DNA of 64,000 bases, from positions 25,244 to 89,243 of the forward strand of contig NZ_MVHG01000017.1 in the NCBI RefSeq assembly GCF_002086125.1, read 5' to 3'. Made by a program: the position numbers and the translations under genes. Shown one piece after another: positions 1 through 7,184 of the stretch (the first letter of the stretch is position 1; the number at the start of each line of letters is the position of its first letter). Origin of the DNA: Mycobacterium arosiense ATCC BAA-1401 = DSM 45069. GTDB lineage: Bacteria; Actinomycetota; Actinomycetes; Mycobacteriales; Mycobacteriaceae. The notes beneath the pieces were generated by a model that was not told the origin of the DNA, made no database searches, and saw only the letters and a list, made by a program, of their open reading frames with translations.

Positions 1-173
1 TTACCGGCCACCACGACGGGGGCCTGCAGGTATCCCAGGGCCATCACGTAGTCACGCGCCTCGGCGTCCAGCGAGATGTCGACCTTTTCGTAGGCGATGC
101 CCTGCTTGTCCAGCGCCTTGTAGGTGGCGCTGCACTGCACACATGCCGGCTTGGTGTACACGGTGATGCTCAT
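1..173 (-). CDS. nrdH: Glutaredoxin-like protein NrdH, 3' part outside window
   Basis: This is the N-terminal part (about 57 residues) of the small redoxin that passes electrons to class Ib ribonucleotide reductase NrdEF in the cytoplasm. The translation begins MSITVYTKPACVQC, with the CxxC redox pair in the context CVQC, and continues through LDKQGIAYEKVDI to the conserved APVVVAG near the window edge. Mycobacterial NrdH is about 79 residues, so roughly 20 C-terminal residues lie to the left. The ATG at 171-173 was chosen because it precedes the conserved beta strand directly. In mycobacteria nrdI and nrdE normally follow. A NrdR-like box lies about 200 bp upstream. Confidence 0.93.
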   Translation of the reverse strand, partial: MSITVYTKPACVQCSATYKALDKQGIAYEKVDISLDAEARDYVMALGYLQAPVVVAG

Positions 174-375
174 AGAACGCCGCTCCTTTGTGGAAGAGGG
201 GACCCGATGGACTGGCAACTACTTTTGGACTGCGTCATTGCTAGGTTCAGCGATCCGTCAGGCCCCGTGATTCCCGTCGTGCGGCGGTCGAGGTCGAACG
301 ACCCGTGGGCGCCGATGTCGGGTGGGTCGCCGAGCCTGGCTGGCTTGGCGGTCCCGGGATCTGCCGGTGCTCGAA

Positions 376-391
376 ACACTACACCTAGTGG
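376..391. promoter_or_regulatory. Candidate NrdR box upstream of nrdH
   Basis: ACACTACACCTAGTGG is an imperfect palindrome (ACACTA against TAGTGG, one mismatch) and resembles the 16-bp NrdR box consensus acaCwAtATaTwGtgt. It sits about 200 bp upstream of nrdH, the usual NrdR target. A perfect 11-bp palindrome, GACAAGTTGTC, lies next to it at 394-404. I did not find a convincing second box at the usual ~31-bp spacing. Confidence 0.5.
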
Positions 392-587
392 GTGACAAGT
401 TGTCGAGATACAAGATGTTCTGAATAACAATTTTGAAATTCCCTGGTCGTGAGCCCTGTCGGCGGATGGATCTGGACGCCCGCTCGGCGTGTCGCAGATC
501 ACACGCCGCAGCGGAGGCACCGCTACGGATTGGTATAGCAGCGACCACCGACAACACCGCCGACGGCGACGGGCCCACCCCTGAGCT

Positions 588-622
588 AGCAAAGCCGCCA
601 GGCGGAGCTGGCGGCTTCTGCT
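588..622. terminator. Strong hairpin, probable bidirectional terminator
   Basis: AGCAAAGCCGCCA at 588-600 pairs with TGGCGGCTTCTGCT at 609-622, giving a GC-rich stem closed by an 8-nt loop. It lies downstream of the leftward FMN reductase gene (which ends at 680) and far upstream of nrdH, so it most likely ends the FMN reductase transcript. No long T run follows, as is common in mycobacteria. Apart from this hairpin and the nrdH promoter elements, nothing coding is convincing between 174 and 679. Confidence 0.6.
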
Positions 623-679
623 ATTCGGTTATGGCAACCGCGCTGGTCGCCCGGCGAGCGGCTTGTTGGCTTCCGTCAA

Positions 680-1234
680 TCAGCCGACCTCGGCGGCCAG
701 CTTGCCGACCGCGTCGCGCACGTTCGCCGACAGCTCGGCGTGCTCGGCGGGGGCCTTGCCCGCCAAAGTCTTGAACGGCACCGACAGCTTGATCGCCTCG
801 ACCACTCGCGCGCCGGCGATGCCGAAGGACTTGCGGGTGTCGTCGTGCGCCCACACCCCGCCGTACTGGCCGAAAGATCCCCCGATGACCGCCAGGGGCT
901 TGCCTTTCAGAGCGCCGTCGCCGAACGGGCGCGACAGCCAGTCGATCGCGTTCTTGACGACGGCCGGGTAGCTGCCGTTGTACTCCGGAGTGACCACCAG
1001 GGCGGCGTCGGTGTCGGCAGCCGCGGCGCGCAGCGCGGCCACCGGGGCCAGCGGCGGCGCGTCGGCGGTCATCGCGTCATCGATCTCCTCGTTGTAGAAC
1101 GGCAGTTCACCGAGGCCTTCGAAGATCGTGACGGTTACGTCGTCGGCGGCGACCGCTGCCGCCAATTCGGCGATCTGGCGGTTGATCGACGCGGCCCGCA
1201 GGCTTCCCACCAACGCCAAGACTTTGATAGCCAC
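680..1234 (-). CDS. NADPH-dependent FMN reductase (Rv3054c-like)
   Basis: A 184-aa flavodoxin-fold reductase of the NADPH-dependent FMN reductase family, likely a cytoplasmic quinone or flavin reductase. The start reads KVLALVGSLRAASINRQ, where GSLRxxSxN is the FMN-phosphate loop, and the TPEYNGSYPAVVKNAIDWLSR segment (split here as TPEYNGS and KNAIDW) is the second FMN-contact region. GTG at 1232-1234 is chosen because the family starts right before the first beta strand, and 184 aa matches my memory of Rv3054c. It is divergent from a TetR gene with a perfect palindrome between them, so that regulator probably controls it. Confidence 0.85.
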   Translation of the reverse strand: MAIKVLALVGSLRAASINRQIAELAAAVAADDVTVTIFEGLGELPFYNEEIDDAMTADAPPLAPVAALRAAAADTDAALVVTPEYNGSYPAVVKNAIDWLSRPFGDGALKGKPLAVIGGSFGQYGGVWAHDDTRKSFGIAGARVVEAIKLSVPFKTLAGKAPAEHAELSANVRDAVGKLAAEVG

Positions 1235-1283
1235 TGTTTTCCAGTTCCCTTCGATCGTTGTGTACATCGTCGCACGGCCAAAC

Positions 1284-1297
1284 CGGACTATAGTCCG
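1284..1297. promoter_or_regulatory. TetR operator, perfect 14-bp palindrome
   Basis: CGGACTATAGTCCG is a perfect palindrome, and the flanking bases extend it with one mismatch (AAAC on the left, ATTT on the right). It lies in the short space between the divergent FMN reductase and TetR genes, about 30 bp before the TetR start. It overlaps TATA-like bases that could be a -10 element. Binding by the adjacent TetR protein is inferred. Confidence 0.65.
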
Positions 1298-1326
1298 ATT
1301 TATTCCGGCGGCGTTACAGTGCAGGA

Positions 1327-1935
1327 ATGAGCGAGCGGTCCGGTGAGTTGCACGTGTTCGCGCCCCAGGTGGTGCACCAGGAACGGGGCGACGCGGCACG
1401 CAACCGGGCCCTGCTCCTCCAGGCTGCCCGAAACCTGGTCGCCGAGCGCGGCGCCGACGCCGTCACCACCGACGACATCGCCGCGGCCGCCGGAGTCGGC
1501 AAGGGCACGCTGTTCCGCCGCTTCGGCAGCCGGGCCGGCCTGATGATAGTGCTGCTCGACGAAGACGAGCAGGCCGTTCAACAGGCGTTCCTGTTCGGTC
1601 CGCCGCCCCTGGGGCCCGGCGCCCCACCGACGGACCGGCTGGTCGCGTTCGGCCGCGAGCGGATCCGCTTCGCTCACGACCATCGCGAACTGCTGTCCGC
1701 GGCGAATCGCGACCCGCAGCACCGGCACAACGCACCGGCCATGGTGTTGCGCACGCACGTGCGGATGTTGCTCAAGGCGGCCGATTCCACCGGCGACCTC
1801 GATGCCCAGACCGACGCGTTGCTCGCGCTGCTGGACGTGGACTACGTCGAGCATCAACTGGCCGAGGGTGGTCACACGCTGGCGACGTTGGGCGACGCGT
1901 GGGAGAGTCTGGCCCGCAAGCTGTGCGGGCGGTGA
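1327..1935 (+). CDS. TetR/AcrR family transcriptional regulator (Rv3055-like)
   Basis: A 202-aa regulator. The N-terminal helix-turn-helix spans about residues 18-65, with AARNLVAERGADAVTTDDI and then AAAGVGKGTLFRRFGSRAGL, a standard TetR HTH in which the recognition helix reads GVGKGTLFRRFGS. The helical ligand domain that follows has no assigned ligand. The ATG at 1327 lies 30 bp after the palindrome at 1284-1297. The stop overlaps the GTG of dinB2 (GTGA at 1932-1935), so the two are translationally coupled. It probably represses itself, dinB2 and the divergent flavin reductase. Confidence 0.88.
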   Translation: MSERSGELHVFAPQVVHQERGDAARNRALLLQAARNLVAERGADAVTTDDIAAAAGVGKGTLFRRFGSRAGLMIVLLDEDEQAVQQAFLFGPPPLGPGAPPTDRLVAFGRERIRFAHDHRELLSAANRDPQHRHNAPAMVLRTHVRMLLKAADSTGDLDAQTDALLALLDVDYVEHQLAEGGHTLATLGDAWESLARKLCGR

Positions 1936-2987
1936 ACGCCACGAATTGGGTTCTGCACGTCGACCTCGATCAGTTTCTGGCCTCGGTCGAGTTGCGCCGC
2001 CATCCCGAGTTGGCCGGGCTGCCAGTCATCGTCGGTGGCAGCGGCGACCCGAACGAACCGCGCAAGGTCGTCACCTGCGCCTCGTACGAGGCCCGGGAGT
2101 TCGGTGTGCGAGCGGGCATGCCGCTGCGCGCCGCCGCCCGCCGCTGCCCCGATGCCACCTTCCTGCCCTCGGATCCGGCCGCCTACGACGCGGCGTCCGA
2201 TCAGGTGATGGGGGTGCTGCGCGATCTGGGCCATCCAGTCGAAGTATGGGGCTGGGACGAGGCCTATGTCGCGGTGACGGCGCGGGATCCCGGCGAGGTC
2301 GCCGAGCAGATCCGCAGCGTCATCTCCACCGAAACCGGGCTGTCCTGCTCGGTCGGCATCAGCGACAACAAGCAGCGCGCCAAGGTCGCCACCGGATTCG
2401 CGAAACCGGGCGGCATTTTCGTGCTGACCGACGCGAACTGGATGCCGGTGATGGCCGAGCGACCCGTCCACGCGCTATGGGGCGTGGGCCCCAAGACGGC
2501 GAAAAAGCTTGCCGAACTTGACATTACGACGGTGTGGCAACTGGCCCACTGCGACGCTGAGCTGCTGACGTCGACGTTCGGCCCCCGCACCGGGCTGTGG
2601 CTGCTACTGCTGGCCAAGGGCGGCGGCGACAGCCACGTCAGCGCCGAGCCGTGGGTGCCGCGCTCGCGCAGCCACGTAGTCACCTTCCCGCGCGATCTCA
2701 CCGATCGCCCCGAAATGGACGCGGCCGTAACTGATTTGGCCGAACAGGCGCTGACGGATGTGTTGGCGGCGGGCCGGGTGGTGACCCGGGTGGCGGTCAC
2801 CGTGCGAACCACGACCTTCTACACGCGCACCAAGATTCGCAAGCTCGACGCGCCCAGCACCGACCGCGACGTCATCGTGGCCGCGGCCCTTCGGGTCCTC
2901 GACCTATTCGAGCTCGACCGGCCGGTCCGATTGCTGGGGGTGCGCCTCGAGCTGGTCATGCCGGACCAGCGGCGGGCCGGGCCGTAG
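1932..2987 (+). CDS. dinB2: DNA polymerase IV, Y family (DinB2/DinP)
   Basis: A 351-aa translesion DNA polymerase. HVDLDQFLASVE near the N-terminus carries the first catalytic Asp, and VEVWGWDEAYV around residues 100-110 carries the Asp-Glu pair. SCSVGISDNKQRAKVATGFAKPGG and WGVGPKTAKKL (thumb HhH) follow, and the little-finger domain ends in RPVRLLGVRLELV. GTG at 1932 was preferred over an earlier in-frame start at 1899 because it sits at the TetR stop and starts right before the conserved strand. The last ~84 bp overlap the convergent SDR gene. It matches Rv3056 (DinP) in order and sequence. Note the DLDQF motif, where many DinB proteins have DMDAFF. Confidence 0.92.
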   Translation: MNATNWVLHVDLDQFLASVELRRHPELAGLPVIVGGSGDPNEPRKVVTCASYEAREFGVRAGMPLRAAARRCPDATFLPSDPAAYDAASDQVMGVLRDLGHPVEVWGWDEAYVAVTARDPGEVAEQIRSVISTETGLSCSVGISDNKQRAKVATGFAKPGGIFVLTDANWMPVMAERPVHALWGVGPKTAKKLAELDITTVWQLAHCDAELLTSTFGPRTGLWLLLLAKGGGDSHVSAEPWVPRSRSHVVTFPRDLTDRPEMDAAVTDLAEQALTDVLAAGRVVTRVAVTVRTTTFYTRTKIRKLDAPSTDRDVIVAAALRVLDLFELDRPVRLLGVRLELVMPDQRRAGP

Positions 2988-3833
2988 CGCCCGGGTGAAG
3001 ATCAGGTTCACCTGGCGCATCGCGACGCTATAGGGCCACCACGCAAGCCTTTTGAACGCATAGAACGCGCGGATGTCGGCCGAGGTGTAGATCAGGTATC
3101 GGTTCTTGGCCACCCCGGCCAGGATTTTGTCGGCGGCCCTCTCCGGCGACACCGCGTGGCCGGCGAACCGCCGCACCCACCGCGCAACATCGGGGTCTTC
3201 GCGGTCCACCCCCGCGATCTCCACGGTGTTCACCAACGGGGTGTTTACCGCGCCCGGCACCACCACCGACACGCCTATGCGGTGGCGGGCCAGGTCGAAG
3301 CGCAGCACCTCCGACAGGCCGCGCAATCCGTACTTGCTGGCGCTGTAGGCGGCGTGCCACGGCAGGGCCACCAGCCCGGCCGCCGAGGACACGTTGACCA
3401 GATGCCCGCCGCGCTTGGCCGCCACCATTGGCGGGACGAACGTCTCGATGACGTGGATCGGGCCCATCAGGTTGATGTCGATCATCTTGCGCCACTGCTC
3501 GTGGGTGAGCCGGTCGACGGTGCCCCACGCCGAGACGCCGGCGATGTTCGCCACGACGTCCATGCTCGGATGTGCGGCGTGGATGTCGGCCGCGAAAGCC
3601 GCCACCTGGTCATAGTCGGCGATGTCCAGGGCCCGGTGCTCGGCGACCTGACCGCCCAGCGCGCGCGCGTCGGCCGCGGTCTGCTCCAGACCATCGCGGT
3701 CCCGGTCGGTCAGATAGAGTTCGGCGCCCTGCGCGGCCAGCCGTAAAGCCGTGGCACGCCCGATGCCGCTGGCCGCACCGGTGACGAGGCACCGCTTCCC
3801 CGCAAAAGACCGCCTGGATCTCCTCTGCGCCAT
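2904..3833 (-). CDS. Short-chain dehydrogenase/reductase (Rv3057c-like)
   Basis: A 309-aa classical SDR. It has the NAD(P) glycine motif TGAASGIG near residues 19-26, the NIAG stabilising motif, the catalytic Ser in NVSSAAG, and YSASKYGL as the catalytic YxxxK. The C-terminal ~60 residues are longer than in minimal SDRs and contain a hydrophobic, arginine-flanked segment (FYAFKRLAWWPYSVAMRQ), a type often membrane-associated in mycobacteria. The substrate is unknown. The 3' end overlaps the 3' end of dinB2 in convergent orientation. The gene order corresponds to Rv3057c next to a TetR gene. Confidence 0.87.
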   Translation of the reverse strand: MAQRRSRRSFAGKRCLVTGAASGIGRATALRLAAQGAELYLTDRDRDGLEQTAADARALGGQVAEHRALDIADYDQVAAFAADIHAAHPSMDVVANIAGVSAWGTVDRLTHEQWRKMIDINLMGPIHVIETFVPPMVAAKRGGHLVNVSSAAGLVALPWHAAYSASKYGLRGLSEVLRFDLARHRIGVSVVVPGAVNTPLVNTVEIAGVDREDPDVARWVRRFAGHAVSPERAADKILAGVAKNRYLIYTSADIRAFYAFKRLAWWPYSVAMRQVNLIFTRALRPGPPLVRHDQLEAHPQQSDRPVELE

Positions 3834-3863
3834 GGCGGTGACGATACCGGCGGTACCACCGCC

Positions 3864-4517
3864 CTAGGGACGGCCCGCCCACAGCGCGTGCAACCACAGC
3901 CGCTCGAGCACGCGCACCCGTCGGTCCCGATCGCTGTCGGATCCGGCCAGCACCGGGTCCCCGGTCAACATCAGCGCGGTGGTGCCGGCCAGGGTGCGGA
4001 TCAGGGTCGGCAGGTCATCGCTGATCGGGTTGGCCGTTCCGGCCTTCATCTCGGCCTCCACAATCCCGACGATCTGGCCCAGCACCACCTCGAACTGCTG
4101 ATCCAGCAGGTCGCGGATCTCGACGTCGGTGTGGCGGGCCTCGTTGCAGGCGGTCATCAGCGGGTCGTTGTGCGCGTAGACCGCCGCCGCGCTGCCGACC
4201 ATCCGCTTGGCGAACTCCTCTGGCGACTCCCCCGGCTGGCGTGGCGCGAAGTACTGCGTGAGCTCCTCGAGTTCTTCGGTGGCTTCGGCCATCAGCTGCG
4301 CCAGCACCGCGTATTTGGAGTCGAAATAGAAGTAGAAGCCGGACCGGGCCACCCCAGCCCGCAGACTGATGGTGCTGACCGACAGCTCGGCAAAAGGCTT
4401 TTCCTGCAGCAATTCACGCACCGCCTGCACGATCGCCTGGCGTTGCTTGTCGCCACGCCGTCGTGCGCCCGGCTCGGGAGTGGCGGGTTCGCTGGTCACT
4501 CCCTGACCTTGCACCAC
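3864..4517 (-). CDS. TetR family regulator next to cyp136 (Rv3058c-like)
   Basis: A 217-aa TetR protein. Its HTH lies at about residues 25-75, with ELSVSTISLRAGVARSGFYFYFDSK (split here) as the DNA-binding helices, followed by an all-helical C-terminal domain. GTG at 4517 is the longest start, and an in-frame GTG at 4499 (VTSEPATPEP) with AGGGA just upstream is equally possible. It is divergent from cyp136, and the space between them holds two palindromes with the same core, which this protein probably binds. Confidence 0.87.
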   Translation of the reverse strand: MVQGQGVTSEPATPEPGARRRGDKQRQAIVQAVRELLQEKPFAELSVSTISLRAGVARSGFYFYFDSKYAVLAQLMAEATEELEELTQYFAPRQPGESPEEFAKRMVGSAAAVYAHNDPLMTACNEARHTDVEIRDLLDQQFEVVLGQIVGIVEAEMKAGTANPISDDLPTLIRTLAGTTALMLTGDPVLAGSDSDRDRRVRVLERLWLHALWAGRP

Positions 4518-4531
4518 GCCGCCAAAAAAGC

Positions 4532-4553
4532 AAACTTGACAGCCGTCAAGTTT
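4532..4553. promoter_or_regulatory. Operator 1 of the TetR/cyp136 divergon
   Basis: A perfect inverted repeat with 9-bp arms, AAACTTGAC and GTCAAGTTT, around the centre AGCC. The inner core is TGACAGCCGTCA. It lies 15 bp upstream of the TetR start at 4517. The same core with one base changed recurs 38 bp away (operator 2), which supports a real binding site pair. Confidence 0.75.
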
Positions 4554-4573
4554 TTCGGCGAAGGTATGGATCA

Positions 4574-4587
4574 GTGACGGCCGTCAC
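4574..4587. promoter_or_regulatory. Operator 2 of the TetR/cyp136 divergon
   Basis: GTGACGGCCGTCAC is a perfect 14-bp palindrome about 28 bp upstream of the cyp136 ATG. Its core TGACGGCCGTCA differs from operator 1 (TGACAGCCGTCA) by one base. The centre-to-centre distance of 38 bp would place two dimers on nearly the same face of the helix. Confidence 0.72.
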
Positions 4588-4614
4588 CTGAGAGGGCACG
4601 CAAAAGGAGCGATT

Positions 4615-6093
4615 ATGACCGCCACCATCAGCACCCCGCACTACCTGCTGGATCAGGCGCGGCGCCGGTTCACCCCGACGCTGAACACGATCCCGGGCAT
4701 GGGGGCGATCGAGAAGCGCCTGCTCGCCCACGAATGGGACACGAAAGTTTTGGCAGAACCGCCCGCGGGCAGCGACCTGAAGCCGGTGTTGGGCGACGCC
4801 GGGCTCCCGATCCTCGGCCACATCATCGAGCTGTTCCGCGGCGGCCCGGACTACGCGTTGTACCTTTACCGGAACAAGGGGCCGCTGATCTATCTGGACT
4901 CACCGATCATGCCGGCGGTCACCGCGCTCGGTCCCGACGCCACCCAGGCCGTGTTCTCCAACCGCAACAAGGACTTCTCGCAAAAGGGCTGGCACCCGGT
5001 GATCGGGCCGTTCTTCAACCGCGGCCTGATGATGCTCGACTTCGACGAGCACATGTACCACCGCCGGATCATGCAGGAGGCGTTCACCCGCAGCCGGCTG
5101 ACCGGCTACGTCGAGCACATCGACCGGGTGGCCACCGGCATCGTCGCCAACTGGCCGACAAACGACGCGCGGTTCCTGTTCCACCCGGCGATGAAGGAAC
5201 TCACCCTCGACATCGCGTCGCTGGTGTTCATGGGGCACGAGCCGGGATCCGACCACGACCTGGTCACCAAGGTCAATCAGGCGTTCACCACGACGACCCG
5301 GGCCGGCGGCGCCATCATCCGGCAGCCGATTCCACCGTTCAAATGGTGGCGGGGACTCAAGGCCCGCCAGCTGCTCGAGGACTACTTCATCGAGCGGGTC
5401 CGGGACCGCCGCAACGCCACCGGCAACGACATGCTCACGGTGCTGTGTCACACCGAGGACGACGACGGCAACAGCTTCACCGACGAAGACATCGTCAACC
5501 ACATGATCTTCTTGATGATGGCCGCCCACGACACGTCCACCTCGACGACCACCACGATGGTCTACAACATGGCCGCCAACCCGCAGTGGCAGGAGCGGGC
5601 GCGCGAGGAGTCGGCCCGCCTCGGCGACGGGCCCCTGGACATCGAGTCGCTGGAGAAGCTGGAAACCCTCGAACTGATCATGAACGAATCGCTGCGCATG
5701 GTGACGCCGCTGCCGTTCAACATGCGAATGGCGGTGCGCGACACCGAGCTGCTGGGCCACTACATCCCGGCCGGCACCAACATCACCATCTGGCCCGGCA
5801 TGAACCACCGGCTACCCGAATTGTGGACGGAGCCAGACAAATTCGACCCCGAGCGGTTCGCCGAACCACGCTCGGAGCACAAGAAGCACCGGTACGCGTT
5901 CGCGCCCTTCGGCGGTGGTGCGCACAAGTGCATCGGCATGGTGTTCGGCCAGCTGGAGGTCAAGACCGTGGTGCACCGGCTGCTGCGCCGCTACCGCCTG
6001 GAGCTGGCCCGGCCCGGCTACCAGCCGCGCTGGGACTACGGCGGGATGCCGATTCCGATGGACGGCATGCCTATCGTTCTGCGCCCCCTGTAG
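4615..6093 (+). CDS. cyp136: Cytochrome P450 CYP136 family
   Basis: A 492-aa P450 monooxygenase, recognised as CYP136-like (Rv3059). The I-helix oxygen-activation motif is MMAAHDTSTST, the ExxR of the K helix reads NESLRM near residue 356, and the heme-binding loop FGGGAHKCIGM carries the proximal cysteine near residue 438. An AAAGGAG Shine-Dalgarno precedes ATG 4615. The length is typical of the eukaryote-like mycobacterial CYP51/CYP136 group. The physiological substrate is not known. It needs external ferredoxin and reductase, which are not adjacent. It is probably repressed by the divergent TetR protein. Confidence 0.93.
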   Translation: MTATISTPHYLLDQARRRFTPTLNTIPGMGAIEKRLLAHEWDTKVLAEPPAGSDLKPVLGDAGLPILGHIIELFRGGPDYALYLYRNKGPLIYLDSPIMPAVTALGPDATQAVFSNRNKDFSQKGWHPVIGPFFNRGLMMLDFDEHMYHRRIMQEAFTRSRLTGYVEHIDRVATGIVANWPTNDARFLFHPAMKELTLDIASLVFMGHEPGSDHDLVTKVNQAFTTTTRAGGAIIRQPIPPFKWWRGLKARQLLEDYFIERVRDRRNATGNDMLTVLCHTEDDDGNSFTDEDIVNHMIFLMMAAHDTSTSTTTTMVYNMAANPQWQERAREESARLGDGPLDIESLEKLETLELIMNESLRMVTPLPFNMRMAVRDTELLGHYIPAGTNITIWPGMNHRLPELWTEPDKFDPERFAEPRSEHKKHRYAFAPFGGGAHKCIGMVFGQLEVKTVVHRLLRRYRLELARPGYQPRWDYGGMPIPMDGMPIVLRPL

Positions 6094-6138
6094 AGCTTCC
6101 GCGACGGCGTGTCATTCACCGCCGTCGTGGTAGGGACC

Positions 6139-6182
6139 GAGTTTCATGTGCGCTATCACCGGCGCTAGCGCACATGAAACTC
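6139..6182. terminator. Perfect 17-bp-stem hairpin between convergent genes
   Basis: The 17 bases at 6139-6155 (GAGTTTCATGTGCGCTA) are exactly complementary to 6166-6182, with a 10-nt loop. The hairpin lies between the end of cyp136 (6093) and the end of the leftward gene at 6210, where a bidirectional terminator is expected. The perfection and length of the stem are unusual for a plain terminator, so a dispersed palindromic repeat is possible. Confidence 0.75.
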
Positions 6183-6209
6183 ACCCGGTGATCGGCGAGA
6201 GCGACCGCG

Positions 6210-6716
6210 TCACTCGACAGCGAAAAGCCGGTTCGCGCAAGCGATCACCGCGCGCAGCCCCGACTGTGTCGCATCGTCCGACCAGCCCATTGCCCACTCG
6301 GTGCGCGCGCCGTCACTGCCGCGGATGAACGTGGCGATGCCGGTGGCCGACCGCATCTGATGGAACTGCACGATTTCGACGGTGATCCCGCGCTGGTGCA
6401 GCATTGCGGTCAACGCGGCGATCGGCCCGCCGGCGGCGGCGGTGACGGTGCTGATGCGGTCGCCCACGGCGAACACGGCCTGGAAGTTGTTGGCCTGCGG
6501 GCCCCGTCGCGTCCCGGGACGGTCGGTGTCGGTGCACTTCCAGTGGCCGAGCCGCAGCAGCCCCGCGCTGCGCCCGTAAGTCGCGACGAAGGTCTCCCAG
6601 GACATGGTGTCGGCCTGTTCGCGCAGCCCGCGGGGCAGCGGGACGCCGAAGCGTTCGCCGAACCACACACTGGCGGGAGAAAAATGTTGGAAGGGGTTGC
6701 GCGCGGGAAAAGTCAT
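6210..6716 (-). CDS. Stand-alone LeuA/homocitrate-synthase regulatory-domain-like protein
   Basis: A 168-aa protein with no catalytic TIM barrel. The C-terminal ~90 residues (NFQAVFAVGDRISTVTAAAGGPIAALTAMLHQRG, split here, then FHQMRSATGIATFIRG, TEWAMGWSDD, ANRLF) look like the allosteric dimerisation domain of 2-isopropylmalate or homocitrate synthase. In that family the pattern G-x-GPxxAL...L and a closing SAxNR-like helix form the leucine-binding fold. The N-terminal ~60 residues (FQHFSPASVWFGERFG) have no domain I recognise. AGAAGG precedes the ATG. A leader peptide and competing hairpins lie upstream, as expected for an amino-acid-regulated gene. The family call is from pattern memory. 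Confidence 0.55.
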   Translation of the reverse strand: MTFPARNPFQHFSPASVWFGERFGVPLPRGLREQADTMSWETFVATYGRSAGLLRLGHWKCTDTDRPGTRRGPQANNFQAVFAVGDRISTVTAAAGGPIAALTAMLHQRGITVEIVQFHQMRSATGIATFIRGSDGARTEWAMGWSDDATQSGLRAVIACANRLFAVE

Positions 6717-6756
6717 GGTGCCGGCCTTCTCTAGTCAGCTGGAGCGACCGACGGCA

Positions 6757-6818
6757 GTAGCTTCCGACCCACAGCGGGGGGTCGGTCAGGATCAGACCCC
6801 GCTGCGGGTGCTAGCTAC
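6757..6818 (-). promoter_or_regulatory. Attenuator-like competing hairpins
   Basis: Two mutually exclusive structures can form in the leader on the minus strand. The short one is a perfect 7-bp stem, CCGACCC at 6764-6770 with GGGTCGG at 6779-6785. The long one pairs the CCCACAGCGGGG region (6768-6779) with CCCCGCTGCGGG (6797-6808), extended by GTAGCT/AGCTAC at 6757-6762 and 6813-6818. The long arm covers the last codons of the leader peptide, so ribosome position would decide which structure forms. No T-rich tail is present. Confidence 0.6.
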
Positions 6819-6854
6819 TACGAAACGCTCGAAAACGCGCACGAGCGTTGACAT
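6792..6854 (-). CDS. Leader peptide, 20 residues
   Basis: A short frame from ATG 6852-6854 to TGA 6792-6794, with a textbook GGAGG four bases upstream of the ATG. The peptide starts MSTLVRVFERFVV and ends in SGV. It has one Leu, two Phe and five Val, including a Val-Val pair. It ends inside the 5' arm of the long hairpin upstream of the LeuA-domain gene, the classical geometry of transcription attenuation by ribosome stalling. Which charged tRNA is sensed (Val or Leu are the candidates) cannot be read from the sequence. Confidence 0.65.
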   Translation of the reverse strand: MSTLVRVFERFVVASTRSGV

Positions 6855-7025
6855 TAGACCTCCGGAAGCCGCGCCCGCAACTCGCTGAGCCGCACAAACG
6901 CACCGTACAAAAAAATATAGAAATCAATCCTAAAAGTTCGGTTTGGGCATTGTTGACGGGGGGTAGGATTCGGTCGGCAGTCAATTAGACGGCTGTTGAA
7001 CACCCCTCTCATGGAAGGCGCGATC

Positions 7026-7184
7026 ATGAAGGCTAAGAACACCAAGAAAACCCTCAAAGTGGCGGTCGCGGCCCTCGGGGCGGCCGCGGTGATGGTGTTG
7101 CCGGCCGGATGCGCGACCACGGCGGCGGGTGGCGATGGCGTCATCGGCGGTTCGGGGGCTTGCGGCAGCCTGATCTGTCTGTAG
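7026..7184 (+). CDS. Tiny lipoprotein, copy 1, with C-terminal CxxxICL
   Basis: A 52-aa peptide. A Lys-rich N-terminus (MKAKNTKKTLK) and hydrophobic segment lead to the lipobox-like LPAGC at about residues 23-27. The expected mature peptide is only ~26 residues, Gly/Ala-rich and ending GACGSLICL. ATG 7026 was chosen because GGAAGG lies seven bases before it. An upstream in-frame ATG would place that SD inside the coding region. It is a paralogue of the 54-aa peptide at 7698. I know of no named family, so secretion and lipidation are inferred from the signal only. Confidence 0.7.
   Translation: MKAKNTKKTLKVAVAALGAAAVMVLPAGCATTAAGGDGVIGGSGACGSLICL

Noticed and set aside
207..592. Short frames on both strands upstream of nrdH
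   Set aside because: They overlap the NrdR box region, lack SD sequences and show no protein-like pattern.
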